Positions 33,807-46,934 are shown, numbered from the stretch's first letter. The stretch is DNA of 64,000 nucleotides from Trachythela sp. YZ-2020 (GCA_016169945.1 JADLSH010000218.1:744001-808000), one strand, 5' to 3'. Notes: generated from the letters alone by a model not told the origin. Numbers and translations are program-made.

Positions 33807-36800
33807 CTAAAGTGAAACATGACAATGGAACAGGAATTTATTATTGCCATCAATAAGCCAGTTCATAGTCTCGACTGCGCGTCCAAGTGACGCGTACTGA
33901 GTAGATAAAATTCAGTTGAATCACGACATATAGCTGATACTGGAGAATACTCAATTGTTTAATCATCCACTCATGCATATTTTACATATTACGATAATAA
34001 AAGTGCAATTTGATTTTAATATGCAAAACAGGTACGGTTGCTCAAAGAACAGTTAGTTTTCGCAGGGTTGACTAACTTACACAATTTCTTCAAGTTATCA
34101 AAATAGAAATGTAATATTAATGCCTAGATGATTGAACTGTTGAATACTTGCATATTTAACTTCTTATAATCTCACTCGCATGTTATGATTCAACCGCACC
34201 ATTTTTTCGTGCTCAGAACACGTCATTGCTGCGCGCGTCATTGCATGGGCGCATTGTTAAATACATACACAGACGGGAACGGGGGTGGGGGTGGGATGGG
34301 GTGGGATGGGGTGGGGGTTGGGTAGGACATGAACGAGTTTTTCAAAGACCTAAAAATAGCACTAGTCCGAAGCTTTGGCGAACCGTTCACTGATAAAGTT
34401 TTCGCTCCTTTTATATATCATTTGCATGCGTTGCCAAAGATTTAAAAGCGAAGGTGTGAATTTCTTAAATCTAATTGGAACCTAAATTCCTCCCCCCTTT
34501 AATTAACATTTAAGTCGTCATTTTCATTTCGTAAACTAAAGTTTCAGTTTAGGCCTACCGGGTGCCATGTTGTTTTGTTTTTTGTTTTTGAGCAATCTGC
34601 TCAGAACCTAGTTCAAATTTGATTGGTTCATAGTGACTACAGATTTTTGTACTGTGATTGGAAAAAATTGCATTGTGAGTACAAAGAATTGCACTGTGCA
34701 GATTACTGTGGTTATCAGTCAATCAAATTTGAGAAACATTTCTATGTATATTATTAATATTATAATAAAACGACTCTTCGAATAAAATCACCATCTCTTT
34801 AAGTATTTTGTTGGTTTTTCTAATATTGCACAACTCTAACACCTTTCACGTACTTAGCAAACTCGTAGTTACTCGTGGTCTCTATGTGCATGAATCATGA
34901 AAGCTAAAAATTTAATCGGCAAAAATATCAATCCTATATATAATACCAATAAAATGAATAAATTGTATTATTAGGAATTCCTTACATAAAAATTATTTTT
35001 AAGCATAAAATATTAATTTAATTGTATCACATTGTACCTATTAGAAGATATTTAAATTCAACTCTAAATTTCCCGACTTGAAGCGGGCCAAGGGGGCAAC
35101 CCCTTGAGAAGCGGGCCAAGGGGGCAACCCCTATTTTTCGGTAAACGTATAGATAGTGTGCTACTAGAAATACATGCATGCAGTAACCCCTCGCCCATTT
35201 GAACCATAGTTAAGTTTGAACCAAAAAATTTACTCCCAAAAGTTATTGTAACATGAAGTACTGAGTCGACGAATGTAACCATGGTAACACGCAACATTGT
35301 ATATTTTTTATATTTTAATTTGTACAAAATTTTATTTTGTTTTTAACTATAAAATTATCAATTGTCCAACTATATAAAGTGAGTATGCTATTGTGCACTC
35401 TTTTAGCTTTGATTTACTGTAACATTCAACCTTAGACGTTCACAAAACGTTTCGAAATTTTCAAAAAACTTCAACTGCTTTTCGAGGAGTATTTTTATAC
35501 TTCGCACTTGCTTTTGCAATGAAGTTTTTGAGATTTAATGTTATTTTATTTGTCTATAACATATTTGAATCAATACTAAAATACTCTTAAAGATCAATCA
35601 ATGTTGTATTGACCACACAGAATGATCTAAACATTTTCAAATTCACAAACTATACTGCATGCTGTGTTAAAAAATCGGCAAAGCAAGCATGGAAAATAGA
35701 CACTTGCCTGTTTAAAACGCTCCTTTTTCGGTCTTTCGACTTTTTCTCCTCTTGTTAATTTGTCCTCTAAATAATTTTCATTTATCTTGTTTTGGAGACA
35801 TAGAGACTTACTTATAAAATGAGTGCAAAACTAATTTTGAAAAAAGTTTGCAAAATATAATGGAAGTCTTCTCTCGGCTTGAACTTGCGCATGCGCATAA
35901 CTTACGAAAAGGTCCTGTCCAGTCCAGTCCATGACAAAAAAAAATGGCGGACGACTTTGCATTCCACAATGTTTTCACATACCCGGGTGTAAATCTCCGA
36001 GCGGAATTAGTACCCTCGCACGGCGCTTCGCGCCGGCTCGGGGACAAGTCTATACAACCCCCTTCCCCTACTCTAAATGACGGCTAAGGAACGGCACCGC
36101 ACATACATATGAATGTTCGTATTCATCGACTATTTTAAAGATATAGGTAGAAGGTTTTAGGTGGATGGATATTTCGAGTGAAATAATATATACAATATTT
36201 CAGACCTGAACGGGAACGGCTACGAAAAATGCAACTCTAAGTCCTCCGACAGGAATTGAAGCTGCGGCTCTGCGATTCCGGTGCAGCGCTCTGACCTACA
36301 GAGTCCAGTTGCCAAGCGTTAACCGAGGGTTCTGTTTTAGCCAAGAAAATTAGCCAATTTTTGAATGAGAAAATATCTTGGTTAAATATCTTGATATTTA
36401 CCCATACTTACTACTGGCATCACTCCATCATTTTTACCGAACTTGCGGTTAACGCTCAGCAACTGGACTCTGTAGCTCAGTTGGTTAGAACGCTGCACCG
36501 GAATCACAGGGCCGCAGGCTCACATGTATGAATTAAACAAGACGAGTTATTGAGACTGTAAATTTTCGACTCCATTTCGAAGACAGGACCGCGTTTTATA
36601 GTTACCTTGTAAATTATCTTTTCTTCTTTCGAATGCTTCATTATCTCGTTTGTATCGTCAACAGCAAGGCCAGTAAGTAAATTCATGATGGCGATAGAGA
36701 TTATGAGTATAAATAGCACAAGAAGAATTTTTTGCAGAAAATGAAGTGGTCCTCCAACCAGAAAGGTGTCTCGGTAGTCTAATTCTCCCGTCATCATGAC

Positions 36801-39800
36801 AAATGTGGTCAGGACTGAAATGGGGATGGTATTAAAACCTTGATCTAGACGCATGAGCAGCGAAAGAGATAACGAAAATGCAACGATGAACAATAGGACC
36901 AGTGGTAGCACCTGTTGATGAAAATGACATAATATTGAATAAAATTTTTTATTTTAAGTGCACCCATCCTAAGAATTTCGATGTACACAAGAGAAGACAT
37001 TTATTCCAACCCAAAATTTACATGCATGGAAACTTATTAAATGAGTTAAAAGATAATATACAATTGTAAATCTTGCTTAATAAAGGTAATTTACAATCAG
37101 CTACTCGAATCAACAATAAAAAATATATACCATATAACATTCATAATAAAAACAAAAAGATAATCTTGGAAGGAAACAAACGCCATATGTTTACTACTGT
37201 ATGTTAGTAAGGTCTAGTAACCATATGCATGGTGCTGGTTCCTCACCGTCATTCTTTAAAATCGTACAAAGAATTTTCTTATTGTTTTTATATTGTTTGT
37301 GGCTGTCCATTCGTAACGCGTTCAAAATCGAGAGTAAGAATTGCAAGCCTGAGTCAGATTGATTGATATAGCATTCATGATTAGTTCAGGACGATAGTAT
37401 CCACATAAATATGAAAAGAAATCATGTAAAATACTATACATATACTTGTTCAACATGTGCATCTTTTTGGAACAACTGTAAATTTTAAACTTTATGCAAT
37501 ATCCTCCGAACAAACGTATATATTTAATGTGTTTGAAGAATATAACCATATGAAAAGTATAATAGAAAAACTTTCGAACCCTTAATTCGAGATAGTTATT
37601 CAAACAAACCTTGCAGACGGTAAGAAAAACTCTTTTTGCCATAATGATATAGATTCCAAACAACGAAAATCTTTTCAAGAACAAGGAGAAGTTGATCCAA
37701 CCAAGAAAAACCGAGATAGATCCAGCTGCAATCTGTACGTGTGCTTTCGTATTTCCTCCAGGCACCACGTAAATTACAGCACAAATATACATTACCCATT
37801 CGATGTAATTTTCGAAATCATTAATGTAATCCGTCGTACTGAGCACTATCTATACAAGAAGCACATTTTACTTTAATTCATGGGCGTACGAAATATCGTC
37901 GTCGTAGTCGTTGTCGTTGTTGTTGTTACGAGTAAAAGTTTAAAATTTGACTTTTATAAGTTTTAAACTTGTCAGTCAAGTGAGTGTTCTTGACGTTTGA
38001 ATAAATACTTTATTGATTATAATCAATAAAATCTTGTAAAAAATTCTCGAGGAAATGTTCCAAAAAATCTCCGTGCTCTTTTGTCCTGCCTGATTAATCG
38101 AGTGATTGAGCACGTATTTCCACCAAATATATTATATATATATCACAGAATCCCATTTTATATGATAAATTACTTTTACGTACATTGGACACAAACCTGA
38201 AATATTTCTTTCATGAAATGAACTGCACATATAATCAAAATAAAAACTGATAATGCAATCATTCCGGGTGATTTCAAATTGTGCACACCTAGATAATATA
38301 GTTAATATATATTACAACTTATTTTTTATTATAGGATATGCATGTCATGGGCAGGAATCTATAGATCAAACTTGTATTCTTTTAACCTTAAAAATATAAA
38401 TTTTAATCATATTTAAATATTAGATGTTTGGGAGTAATTTTTATTCCGAAGTTAGAATTGGAATTTGCGAAAAAAAATATTTTACACTAGCATGGAAGAA
38501 AGGAAAAATTTCCAGTAGTTTGAGATAAGTTTAGTGAACATTTTTGGTGGCTTCATAAGAATGCGCTGTTTAATGTTAAATAAGTATTTTTTATGTTAAT
38601 TAAGTCATGATTAATTAGGCTAATTACATCAAAGGGTCAAAGTTATGAAAACAATTAGAGTAGAGGTTGGGGTTAAGACATGCATGCTAAATGAGATATG
38701 TCTGCTCCCTTACCTTGACTTTCAATGGTGCCGTATGTGGTTAAAGTGAGTAGAAACGTGGTGTACAGAAGAATATTCAAGAAAAGCCATTTTTGAATGG
38801 AAGAAGAATTCATTTTCTCGTTCAAGAATCGTATAACCAGTGGATGGCCCAAGCAGTTGTCCCTCTTGGATTTAACCATGCTTTCAATAGCTTCAAGCTT
38901 ACCATCTTTTCATTGCAATTGTTAAAAAGAAATATTGCAGCGAGTTAGATTCTCTGCCATTGTACAGGATATCCCCAACGTTAATATAGTGTTGAAAAAG
39001 TCTGAAACGTCGTCTCATTAATACTAACATCGAAATGCCACAAAATATAATGCAGGTATTTTAGGACATCATGTATTTCACCCATAAAATTGCGCTTTTT
39101 CCAGTCAATTAGAATTAAGAAATAGGTATGAAATAGACCATTATATTAATACATATTATAGTACTTACAATGTTTTCGTTTGAATGGAAAGAACGAGTAT
39201 TCCACTCTTCTTGTTTTTTTCGTTTCACTATAAGAACGACGAGTACAATATTCATCTTGATAAACACACCGATCAAAAATCATCATGGCGACGCTGGGCG
39301 TTTCCTCGATCAGTTTTGACATAATACAGTCAGCACCAAAGTATGAGTCTTCAAACAACTGAAAAAATATAAATATTATTCCATTAGGATACATGCGTTG
39401 TTTTGTCCTGCAACTCCTGTGTTAAAGCTTTGTTTAAAATGTCTACCTCCCAAAATGGATTATGTTTAGTATTGACTGCATACGATGTCGCTAGTCGAAT
39501 GCTAACATTTTGTTCCGTCCATTTATTTGTTTATAAAGTTTTTGATCCATAAGCCTGGAATGGAAAAGTGCAAAATATGTAATATATCTCCTTTACGGTT
39601 ATGATTTCTTTGTGGTTTCATCATGAAATATTAAATATAATTACAATATTATTTGCATTAATGAAGACCCAGACTTATAAATCGAAAGCAATGCACGTGA
39701 AACATATACACGTAGTGTTCCAAAAAAACAACCAATTATATCAATACTCATACTCATGGAAACCTATGAGGAACTTATTATATATGCATTTCATGTAAGA

Positions 39801-42800
39801 GTATATACACATTTCATATAAGATTTCATATTCATTCACATTTAACACAAGGAGAGGACGGAGCCAGAAAATAAACATGGTGTTTGTATGAATAAAATAT
39901 TTTTATTACCTCTCGAAGCATTTCAGTTTTCTTATCCTTTGTGCAAAACTCAATAATTGTTTTGATAGAATGCTCGGCAGTTTTAAAATGACCATACACG
40001 GAGTCCAAGATGTTGAGTCTGGCTGTCTTTTTATCGCCTTTCATTTGTGCGTTATTCTCCAAAAGACATCTGAGTATCTCCGCATGACCAGTCTGTGTTG
40101 CATAACCAGCTGCAGTGATGTTTAATTCATCTGTAAAATCAATCATTTCCAGAAACTTCTCTTCCCTCAGCAAGTATTCCACGGCGGAAACCTTTCCAGA
40201 TAGTGCGGCACAGTGGATCGCGGTTTTATCAGTTGAACTATATATCGGAATAACAATATATGGTACAAGGGTAAATTACATGATCCCAGCTACTCCCGTG
40301 TTTGTCTCAAATATATACACTATAGTTATTCGCTCTTAATCTTCACCCACGAAAATCATTGCTAAAACCTCTTGAAATGTTCATAAAACTTAACTGGTTT
40401 TCGGTTGTTACGCTTTGCCATATAGATTTCGCCTTTGGTTTAAAATGCAATTTTTGATCTAATTCTGTTCTCAAATATAAAATCGGGAAATCTAAGAAGG
40501 TTACACCCACACTTATATGAAATAAAAAGCTATAAAGCCAATTGCCTTGTTGTTGGCCTAGTGTTTTGGCCACGACTTCCTTTTGCGTGATATGGCTATT
40601 TATACTTAACATTTTAGTAAAAGCGAAAAATTGCTTCATTGCCATTTAAATCGTCAAACTATTCTCTCATATCTTTTAAAATCTAACTCACTCCACTCAC
40701 TATTCCACTCCTGACAATCGACCATACTTTTGAAACAGTGAGTTCTTGGGAGATCCACCCATGTAGCAAAGTCACGCGCCCGCGATACTTGATGAACTTT
40801 AGACTTCGCAAGCCCTTTTTTTTCCCCGGGCGTAGGAAATAGTCCAGCTGAATTAATACTCTTGCCCCGGGCTTGATGCGCCGTGGGCTCGTGGATAAGT
40901 ACTAGCATTAACCCTATATTCATATATGATAAGAAAATAAGTCTTCAGATATCTCGTTTTATGCTCCCATACGTGGATTTTCAGTGTAGGAAGTATTCAA
41001 TAATAAACTTTCTTCGTCGACGTTTCGAATGAAGGGCCTTCGTCTGAATGTTAGTAGCAAGTTTGTATCATTTAACCATTTTTACTAATTTTGTATCGAA
41101 CTTTCTTTTGACGAAATCTCCTAAACTAAATATTTGCTTAATCATGCACGTACACAGAAATAGAAAAACAACGATTCAAACAATTCTTACGTTATTTGTA
41201 AATGATTTGCCCCTTGTTGCAATAAAAAATCCATCAAGTCAATGTTTCCTTTCTTAGCTGCCTCTAAGAACGGTTGATGTTCCTCATGATCTCCACGCAG
41301 CACACACGCTACTGCTTCGGGATCCTTTTCTATCCAGTTAAGAAGACCTATCTTCAGAACCTATTAAATGGCGGAGGATTGTTAGACAAATTTTTGAATC
41401 TTAGTAGGCTAGACTACAATTTAGTGCATACGTTATGTGTCGATGTCTCACTTTTTATGCGTTCCTAACCCTAACCCATCAACAGCAAGACAGGAAGATG
41501 TTACACAAAGGATTGGTTGGGCGCTCCAGGGAAAAGCTCGGACGAAGAAATGTTAATGCAAGGTAAAAATGTTGGAGAGAACGATCATACAGGGTCTATG
41601 GAAATAGGTAATCCAAATTTAGGATGTTGCCGCGCGATAGATATTTTGTTATTGATATACTTTTTGATATCGTATATTCTACAATAATCTCAACTACGTG
41701 AAATAATAAACTTAGAATTTATGTAAATTGGCAGGATTTTATCCAACATACATGCCCCTTCGTGTTAATGAATTATCATTGGCAATTAGAATTACGATCT
41801 GTTACATCTGTAATTTATTGTTCCTCATTATGGGGCAACAAACTTTGAAGAACTAACCTGTTTTAGAAACACGTTTTACATGCATAAATTGTACATGCTC
41901 GTTAATTAGGCATTCAGTTCTTTGGTCCGGAAAAAGCAATGCAAACTTTTGTACATTCTCATCCAATTTCAATCAAAATGGAACCAAAATTGGATCGATT
42001 GGTCCTTTTTGTCTACAGCCATTGTTTCCACAAATTTGTTATTAAACTGTTTGATAATTTTTGAGCTATTCTGCTGACAGGAAAACAAACACACAAACAA
42101 ACCATTCGAAAACCATGGTGAAAAAATAACCTCCTGGCGGATGTAATTACCTCGATGTCCACATTGTGCATCAGATGAGCAGAGAATATATCCACTTCAC
42201 TTGCTTTGTAGTTTAAAAGCATCTTAAAACTCTATTAGAAAAAAAATAGAACCAGTTAAAAAGCATTCTCTCGTATGTTTTCAGCACTCCCATTATAAGT
42301 CAATGAAGACACACGCCTTATTTTCTATTTCTGAAGTCATATGCATGGGACTGGATTAAATATTTAGACCACGTGACCAAAATACAGTGACACTATTGGC
42401 CAATTTTCTCATGAATCATTAACAAGTATATTTTTGAAATATAATATTGACCAGCTGCGCATGAACAATTATATACCTCCTTCAGTTTTCCAACAGCTGC
42501 GAGCTTTATTGGAGATTTTCCCGAGTTGTCCATCTTATTTATAGCCTCTTTGTCCTCGCTTAACTAAAAGAGCGAAGACAAGAAAAGAAAATAGATCGCC
42601 ATACCAGAATATATTTAGTCTCCGCGAGTAGCTTATTATTCTGCATTACACTACAAGAAGTTCTAAAGTATATCGGACAATGGAGTACTTAAAGCATACG
42701 GCAATATAAAATTACTTGAAAGAACTTTTAAAATAATGTGGAAATCCTTTTTACAGCTTTTTGAAATTTTTCGTAATTCTTGAGATATTTTGACAAAAAT

Positions 42801-45223
42801 CATCATAAATCAGCGAGCTGTCCGCCATCTGGAAATATTGTGGATATGCATGTTACATCACAAGCAGGGGCACGCAACTATTTTACTCAGAAAGTCAATG
42901 ATCATTACGGGCCCAAAATAATACGTTGGTCACTATTTTAAATAACAAATTGACTGACAACTTCTTAGACATCTATTAATTGTTATCTGGTCACCTAGGA
43001 GAAGTTTTACATGGCTACCCTGCTTGTAACGTCACTAAACCACCGTTAATTATATCAATAATTAATCCAAGATGGCAGACAGCTAAAAAAATGCTCTGTT
43101 TCCAGTCAAAAAAAATTCAAAAACTATGCACGACACAAAAAATCGGTGAATGAGATTTCTAAAAGTTCTTTTAAATGAAACTAAATTTTTATTGCCGCAA
43201 AATGAGGCAAGATACAAAATAGGGTAGGACACTAGAAGACGAGACACGGTGTGTAACTGACAAGGTGTGCAAACGCATATTGCTATCTGCTATGTAAATA
43301 CGCTAAGTTTATACTACAGTATAATAAAGAACGAGGCAATACAAGAAGCACTAACGAAGCCTACCAACGACAACCTCGGCCAAAAAACGTTACAATTATC
43401 ATAGCAGGCGATGAGCGTTTTGCGAATTCGATGAAATATGACAATAGGCTAGCTATTAGGTAACATCGCCGAGGTGACCACTTGGGGAACACCCCGAATG
43501 TATAGTCTATTCCGCATTTTTACCTGAAAGAGCAACTCTAATTTGAGAACGTACAACTAGGAAAAGATGAAAGTTTTCGGCTGTCAATTTTTTCAATAAC
43601 ACTGAGTTTCACGCATGAAAATTAGCTAACGTCGCTACCATCACCGACATATAAGCAGGGATGGATTTAGTGGGGATGCAAGGGTGGGGGGAGAGGGTTG
43701 CGTGGGGATGCGCACGCCTCCTATGCTTAGCCAAGGGGGGCGCAGGAGGGGTGCCATTTCCCATATCAAATCGAAATTTTGGATTTGACACGGCATTTAT
43801 TAGATAAAAATATTGTTGATGGGCCTTTTTCACCATCTAGGCAATCTTATTTTTCTGACAAGATGACCACCTTGACCTGCAGGGTGTCCTTAGTAATGAT
43901 TCACCCTGCTTCGGTAGGCGGCCATGCCCTGTTTCATGACCGGTGCCAATTTAGCACGCTCCCTTTCAGATCAACCTGGCACCATCGTCGATCATCGGCG
44001 TCCATCTGTGATAGATGAAACATAGGCTTTAAGATGAACAATATTCTAACTGATCTTGATAATATTTTCTTAGCATACTAAAGTGCAGTCTGCAATGTAA
44101 TATTCGCTTTTTATTATTTACTTCCTCAATTTTCTTTTCCTATTCCTGTGCTATGCAGTTCTCTGGTAATAAAATAGACTCTTACCGTTATAAACATATC
44201 AAGGAGATCACCGAGAACACTTGCATTCTTCACAGCATAGTGGAAAACATTCCTGCCATTTGTGTCACACATCGTAAAAAGATCACGATCCGCTTTAATA
44301 TCGAAAATTAACTGAACGATTTCTTTTTGATTTGATTCAGCCGCCCTGGAAAATTAGAAGAGATAATGATAATTTATACAAAACGTTTGTGTATGATAAC
44401 GAGTAAGGCTAACGATTCCGTAAGTAAATATGGTAAGGACAATTGGTACACTATGCGAGTTCATAGTTTTGTTTGCGTATCCAAATAACGCGTTCTGGCA
44501 CGGAATAAAATTGCAGCTGAGTCATATTATCACTGAGAGTGGAAAATCTGAAATATGTATATCAAAGTTTTCATTTGTATTACTTAGGTCAAATGTAAAC
44601 AAGAATGGATGATTCATATCTTCAATACTTTGATATGCATATCTTCAATTTCCAGCCTCAGCTACATGGTATGATTTATCTCCAATTTTATCTCAACTCG
44701 GAATGGCTTGGCTCAATTCTCTGACTCGGTATTAAAATAATTTGTCGTATTCGAGCGACATGGCTTGAGGTGTTTTAAAGCCACGCGAAACTAATAACAT
44801 TCTCAAACACCTACATAGAAAGTTGGTCCATATTAAAATTCCTTGCCAGCCCCTCGCTTTTCAACTTTATTTTCGCACCGTTTAGATCAGTTCTCCTACA
44901 TATGATATATACCATAATTTATATAAGAAAACATTCTTCTTACCTCATAAGAGGGGTAACAACTCTTTCCTTTCTTGCTTCCAGGAGATCACGATTTTGT
45001 TCTAAAATAGTCTTCGCAAGATTTTTACATCCTGCTGCACAAACGTTGCAAACAAACGATTCCCATTCCTCAGTCTTTTTTTTCTCCTGTTTTAGAAAAT
45101 CCGTCGAATAATTCTGTTCCATAATAAGGTTCAGTACTTCTGGTTTTCCACTCAGAGAGGCTGGGTAAAGGATTGAATGACCATTTCCATCGATGTTTTT
45201 CATGATTTTTTCGCATTCAGAAT
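31582..45223 (-). CDS. TRPA1-like: TRPA-type cation channel (ankyrin repeats plus TRP pore), 13 exons, 5' incomplete
   Basis: Minus-strand exons in transcript order are 45223-44944, 44345-44186, 42563-42477, 42231-42151, 41348-41191, 40237-39910, 39358-39169, 38905-38714, 38288-38197, 37849-37610, 36911-36606, 33806-33672 and 31773-31582. Every junction has AG and GT sites, and the phases agree from exon to exon without one stop, giving about 810 residues. Domain order is ankyrin repeats, a pre-S1 linker, six membrane helices with a re-entrant pore, a C-terminal helix and a short coiled coil, as in TRPA channels. These are tetrameric Ca2+-permeable plasma-membrane channels for chemical, thermal or mechanical stimuli; the stimulus here cannot be told. 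The first exon listed begins in phase 1, so upstream exons exist and were not located in 45.2-46.5 kb. The introns hold SINEs, MITEs and a microsatellite. Confidence 0.85.
32106..32290 (-). mobile_element. tRNA-derived SINE
   Basis: The minus strand starts with a tRNA-like head at about 32262 (CTCTGTAGCTCAGTTGGTTA, then GAGCGCTGCACCGG), giving A-box sequence. An unrelated body follows (GTTGCATTTTCCGTAGC) and then AATGTATATAATTTTCACTC. The T-arm is truncated (GCCGCAGGTAGG), so it is not a working tRNA. Related copies lie at 36160-36330 and 36430-36525, all inside TRPA introns. Confidence 0.65.
32340..32580. repeat. Inverted pair of SINE bodies (large hairpin)
   Basis: GTGGCATCTCACTTGATTGA through the SINE body at 32346-32445 is followed, after GCATTTTTGCATTTTT, by its inverted copy ending at 32570 with GAGTGAGATGCCACCA. 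This is a head-to-head inversion of about 100-base arms with a short spacer. Confidence 0.7.
33051..33217. mobile_element. 167-bp near-perfect fold-back MITE
   Basis: Arms of about 75 bases start TTCGCCATTCCGAAGTTGCA and include CCTCTACTGC and ATGCATCATGGG. They differ by only a few bases, around a loop of about 15 bases. Such near-perfect arms suggest a recent origin. Confidence 0.8.
33536..33671. repeat. (CATA)n tetranucleotide microsatellite
   Basis: About 130 bases of CATA units interrupted by CACA and GATA variants. On the minus strand it lies immediately downstream of a TRPA donor site. Length changes could therefore affect splicing of the penultimate exon (inference). Confidence 0.9.
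34273..34323 (+). promoter_or_regulatory. G-quadruplex-capable G-rich tract
   Basis: The plus strand carries about ten runs of three to five G separated by one to three bases (GGGAACGGGGGTGGGGGTGG and on) within 51 bases. It lies in a TRPA intron on the strand opposite the transcript. Quadruplex formation is inferred from the motif only. Confidence 0.6.
36160..36525. mobile_element. Inverted pair of tRNA-derived SINEs
   Basis: The left copy runs on the minus strand (head near 36310, CTCTGTAGGTCAGAGCGCTG). The right copy is on the plus strand (CTCTGTAGCTCAGTTGGTTA at 36468, anticodon region ACCGGAATCACAG, ending GCCGCAGGCTC). Both lack a complete tRNA fold. The pore exon of the TRPA gene starts 81 bases further on. 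Confidence 0.6.
36606..39358 (-). CDS. TRPA1-like: TRPA-like gene: pre-S1 linker, S1-S6 and pore exons
   Basis: Exon 39358-39169 ends the ankyrin region (VAMMIFDRCVYQDEY, then VEYSFFPFKRK). Exon 38905-38714 carries AIESMVKSKRDNCLGHPLV and S1 (WLFLNILLYTTFLLTLT). Exon 38288-38197 is S2 (MIALSVFILIICAVHFM). Exon 37849-37610 holds S3 to S4-S5 (NYIEWVMYICAVIYVVP; VFLGWINFSLFLKRF; GIYIIMAKRVFLTVCK). Exon 36911-36606 is S5, pore and S6: VLPLVLLFIVAFSLSLSLL, the filter segment MMTGELDYRDTF, and IAIMNLLTGLAVDD. The M-x-G-E-L-D-Y filter and the LxGLAVxD end of S6 are TRPA signatures. The acidic filter residues predict Ca2+ permeability (inference). Confidence 0.85.
39910..45223 (-). CDS. TRPA1-like: TRPA-like gene: ankyrin-repeat exons
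   Basis: Six exons encode about 370 residues of divergent ankyrin repeats. Repeat starts are recognisable at DGNGHSILYPASLSGKPEVL, VVTPLMRAAESNQKEIVQLI, NGRNVFHYAVKNAS, NSGKSPIKLAAVGK, HQPFLEAAKKGNIDLMDFLL, TDKTAIHCAALSGKVSAVEY and NITAAGYATQTGHAEILRCL. Each shows the helix-turn-helix hydrophobic pattern, with the AA-x-x-G core in most. TRPA channels usually carry 14 or more repeats, so seven suggests that half of the N-terminal domain lies in unseen upstream exons. The 41348 acceptor was chosen over a nearby AG because the latter would bring a TAG into frame. Confidence 0.8.
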
Positions 45224-46520
45224 CTAGAAGAGATATTTTGCATTATTCAATTTCTGATTAATATGATGTTTTTAAATTAACACTCACTACTGACACGTGA
45301 CAAAATATATAACGAACTACCGACGCCGAATTTTTCCCAGATAGGCAACCCCTTTTTGGAAAAACATTCCAACGTTGGAAGAACACTAATCTTATTCATA
45401 TAAGTGAAAAAATGTGAAGTTAAAAAGTTGATATTTATTGATAAGCAAAATAGCCCTTTTCAACAGCCTTTGAACCCTTACAACTTGTCACTACAAATCG
45501 CAATAATAACGTTCTGGAGACCACAGAGATCACAATTTTTCCGGGAGGGGTCATGCCAAATATCCACTTTTGTCGTACGTGTGTCTACTGTGTCTACAGT
45601 TGTTTGAATGGACACCACAAAAGAATAATGCAAACAATTTTGGTGTTAGGAGCATTTTTGTAGCATAATATAGACTGAGAAAGACACTGAATATGCTTAT
45701 CGTTATTTTCAAAACAAGTTAAAAAGCAAAAGAGGTATGCACCCACTGGACGTAGCTATTGTTAGCGAAGCGCTTTTAGCCCAGCTGCAAAAAGGCCTAT
45801 TCCCAATTTCGTTGAGCAGGTTAATGCAAAGCATATTATTAAGGTTAGGGACAGTGTTAACCCCTTGAGCACAAGAGCTGAACAAAGGACGGTAGAAAGG
45901 AGTAAATTCTTTGTTGTTATTGTTTAACCTTGGGAAGTCCAGGAGGAAATCGTGCCTTTGTTTTGGTACCGATCTTGTGCTTATGCTTAATACCTCAAAC
46001 GTCTGAACAGAGCTTTACTGTTTGATCGGAACACAACAATGATGTTACAACCACGAATACGTTGAGAGTGAACAACCTTTGTTTGCGTGTTAACCGTACT
46101 TTTCTCGGTATTAATAACATAAAATAACCGATAACATGATGTTTATAGGCACAGTGTTAATATCGCTATCGCTTTCAGTCCTAACATGACGAACTGACAT
46201 AAATATTTAGCAGCCAATTCCACGATGTTAGGGTATGCTAACTGCCACGGCTTATACAGTAATTCATTTAAATGTGTTAACCCCTGATGTAAAATAATTG
46301 TTAACGCTATACTTTGGCCTAAAATCGTTTTAACGAAAATTTGAAAATGGTCAACACCTCACTCTCATCCCAAGCATCTGGTCATGAACTAAAACTTGGT
46401 TATAGCCAAAAGTTTCTAAGCTAAATAACGTTCGAAAACATTTTGTTAAACATGTTATCTGCTTAACATAGAATGATATTACCAGCGTTATTGTTTGGGT
46501 TAAGAGCTACAATATATAAT
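45224..46520. other. No gene recognised upstream of the first visible TRPA exon
   Basis: An upstream TRPA exon ending in phase 1 is required, but no ankyrin-like open stretch with splice sites is visible here on the minus strand. The Crypton-type element begins at the far end and may sit in the intron. Confidence 0.35.
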
Positions 46521-46526
46521 TAAAGG

Positions 46527-46704
46527 AATACCGAATGGTTTTCCGTGCAGGATAGCGTGATCCATGCACGCGGGATGTTGCGAGACTTTCGGAAAGCGTA
46601 AAAAAACACGAGCCGCAGGCGAGTGTTTTTTTACGCTTTCCGAAAGTCGAGCAACATCCCAAGTGCATGGATCAACGCTATCCTGCGGAACTCATTCGGT
46701 ATTT
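46527..46704. repeat. 178-bp hairpin at the 3' end of the Crypton-like element
   Basis: Arms of about 80 bases (GAATACCGAATGGTTTTCCG; CTTTCGGAAAGCGTAAAAAA) pair around a GAGCCGCAGGC loop. The relative at 61144-61321 has the same architecture and shared core (ACTTTCG, AAAGC, poly-A/T) but other arm segments differ, with compensating changes on both sides. Confidence 0.8.
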
Positions 46705-46934
46705 GTTTTATAAAATAACAACAGTGAAACAACGGTCAACTTTATTTAAATTATTGATGAAGTGTGCAATTCTCACAACAATCGTGAACTAGCCAATCAG
46801 AGTATGTACGCCGTTACCCCCCACGAATGTTCTTAACTATTTCGAAACAACATGTTTTAAAATATAAGAAATGTTCAAACGTTCAACATGCTTTAAAACG
46901 TTAAAATATGATATAATAAAATAACAGTTCCAGT

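Larger units (their letters stand above)
33807..36605. other. TRPA intron; small repeats, no gene
   Basis: It contains the G-rich tract, two copies of a 29-base unit (AAGCGGGCCAAGGGGGCAAC) at 35078-35133, and two oppositely oriented tRNA-derived SINE pieces at 36160-36330 and 36430-36525. The SINE pieces share GATTCCGGTGCAGCGCTCTG and could pair. No coding signal is recognised. Confidence 0.5.
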
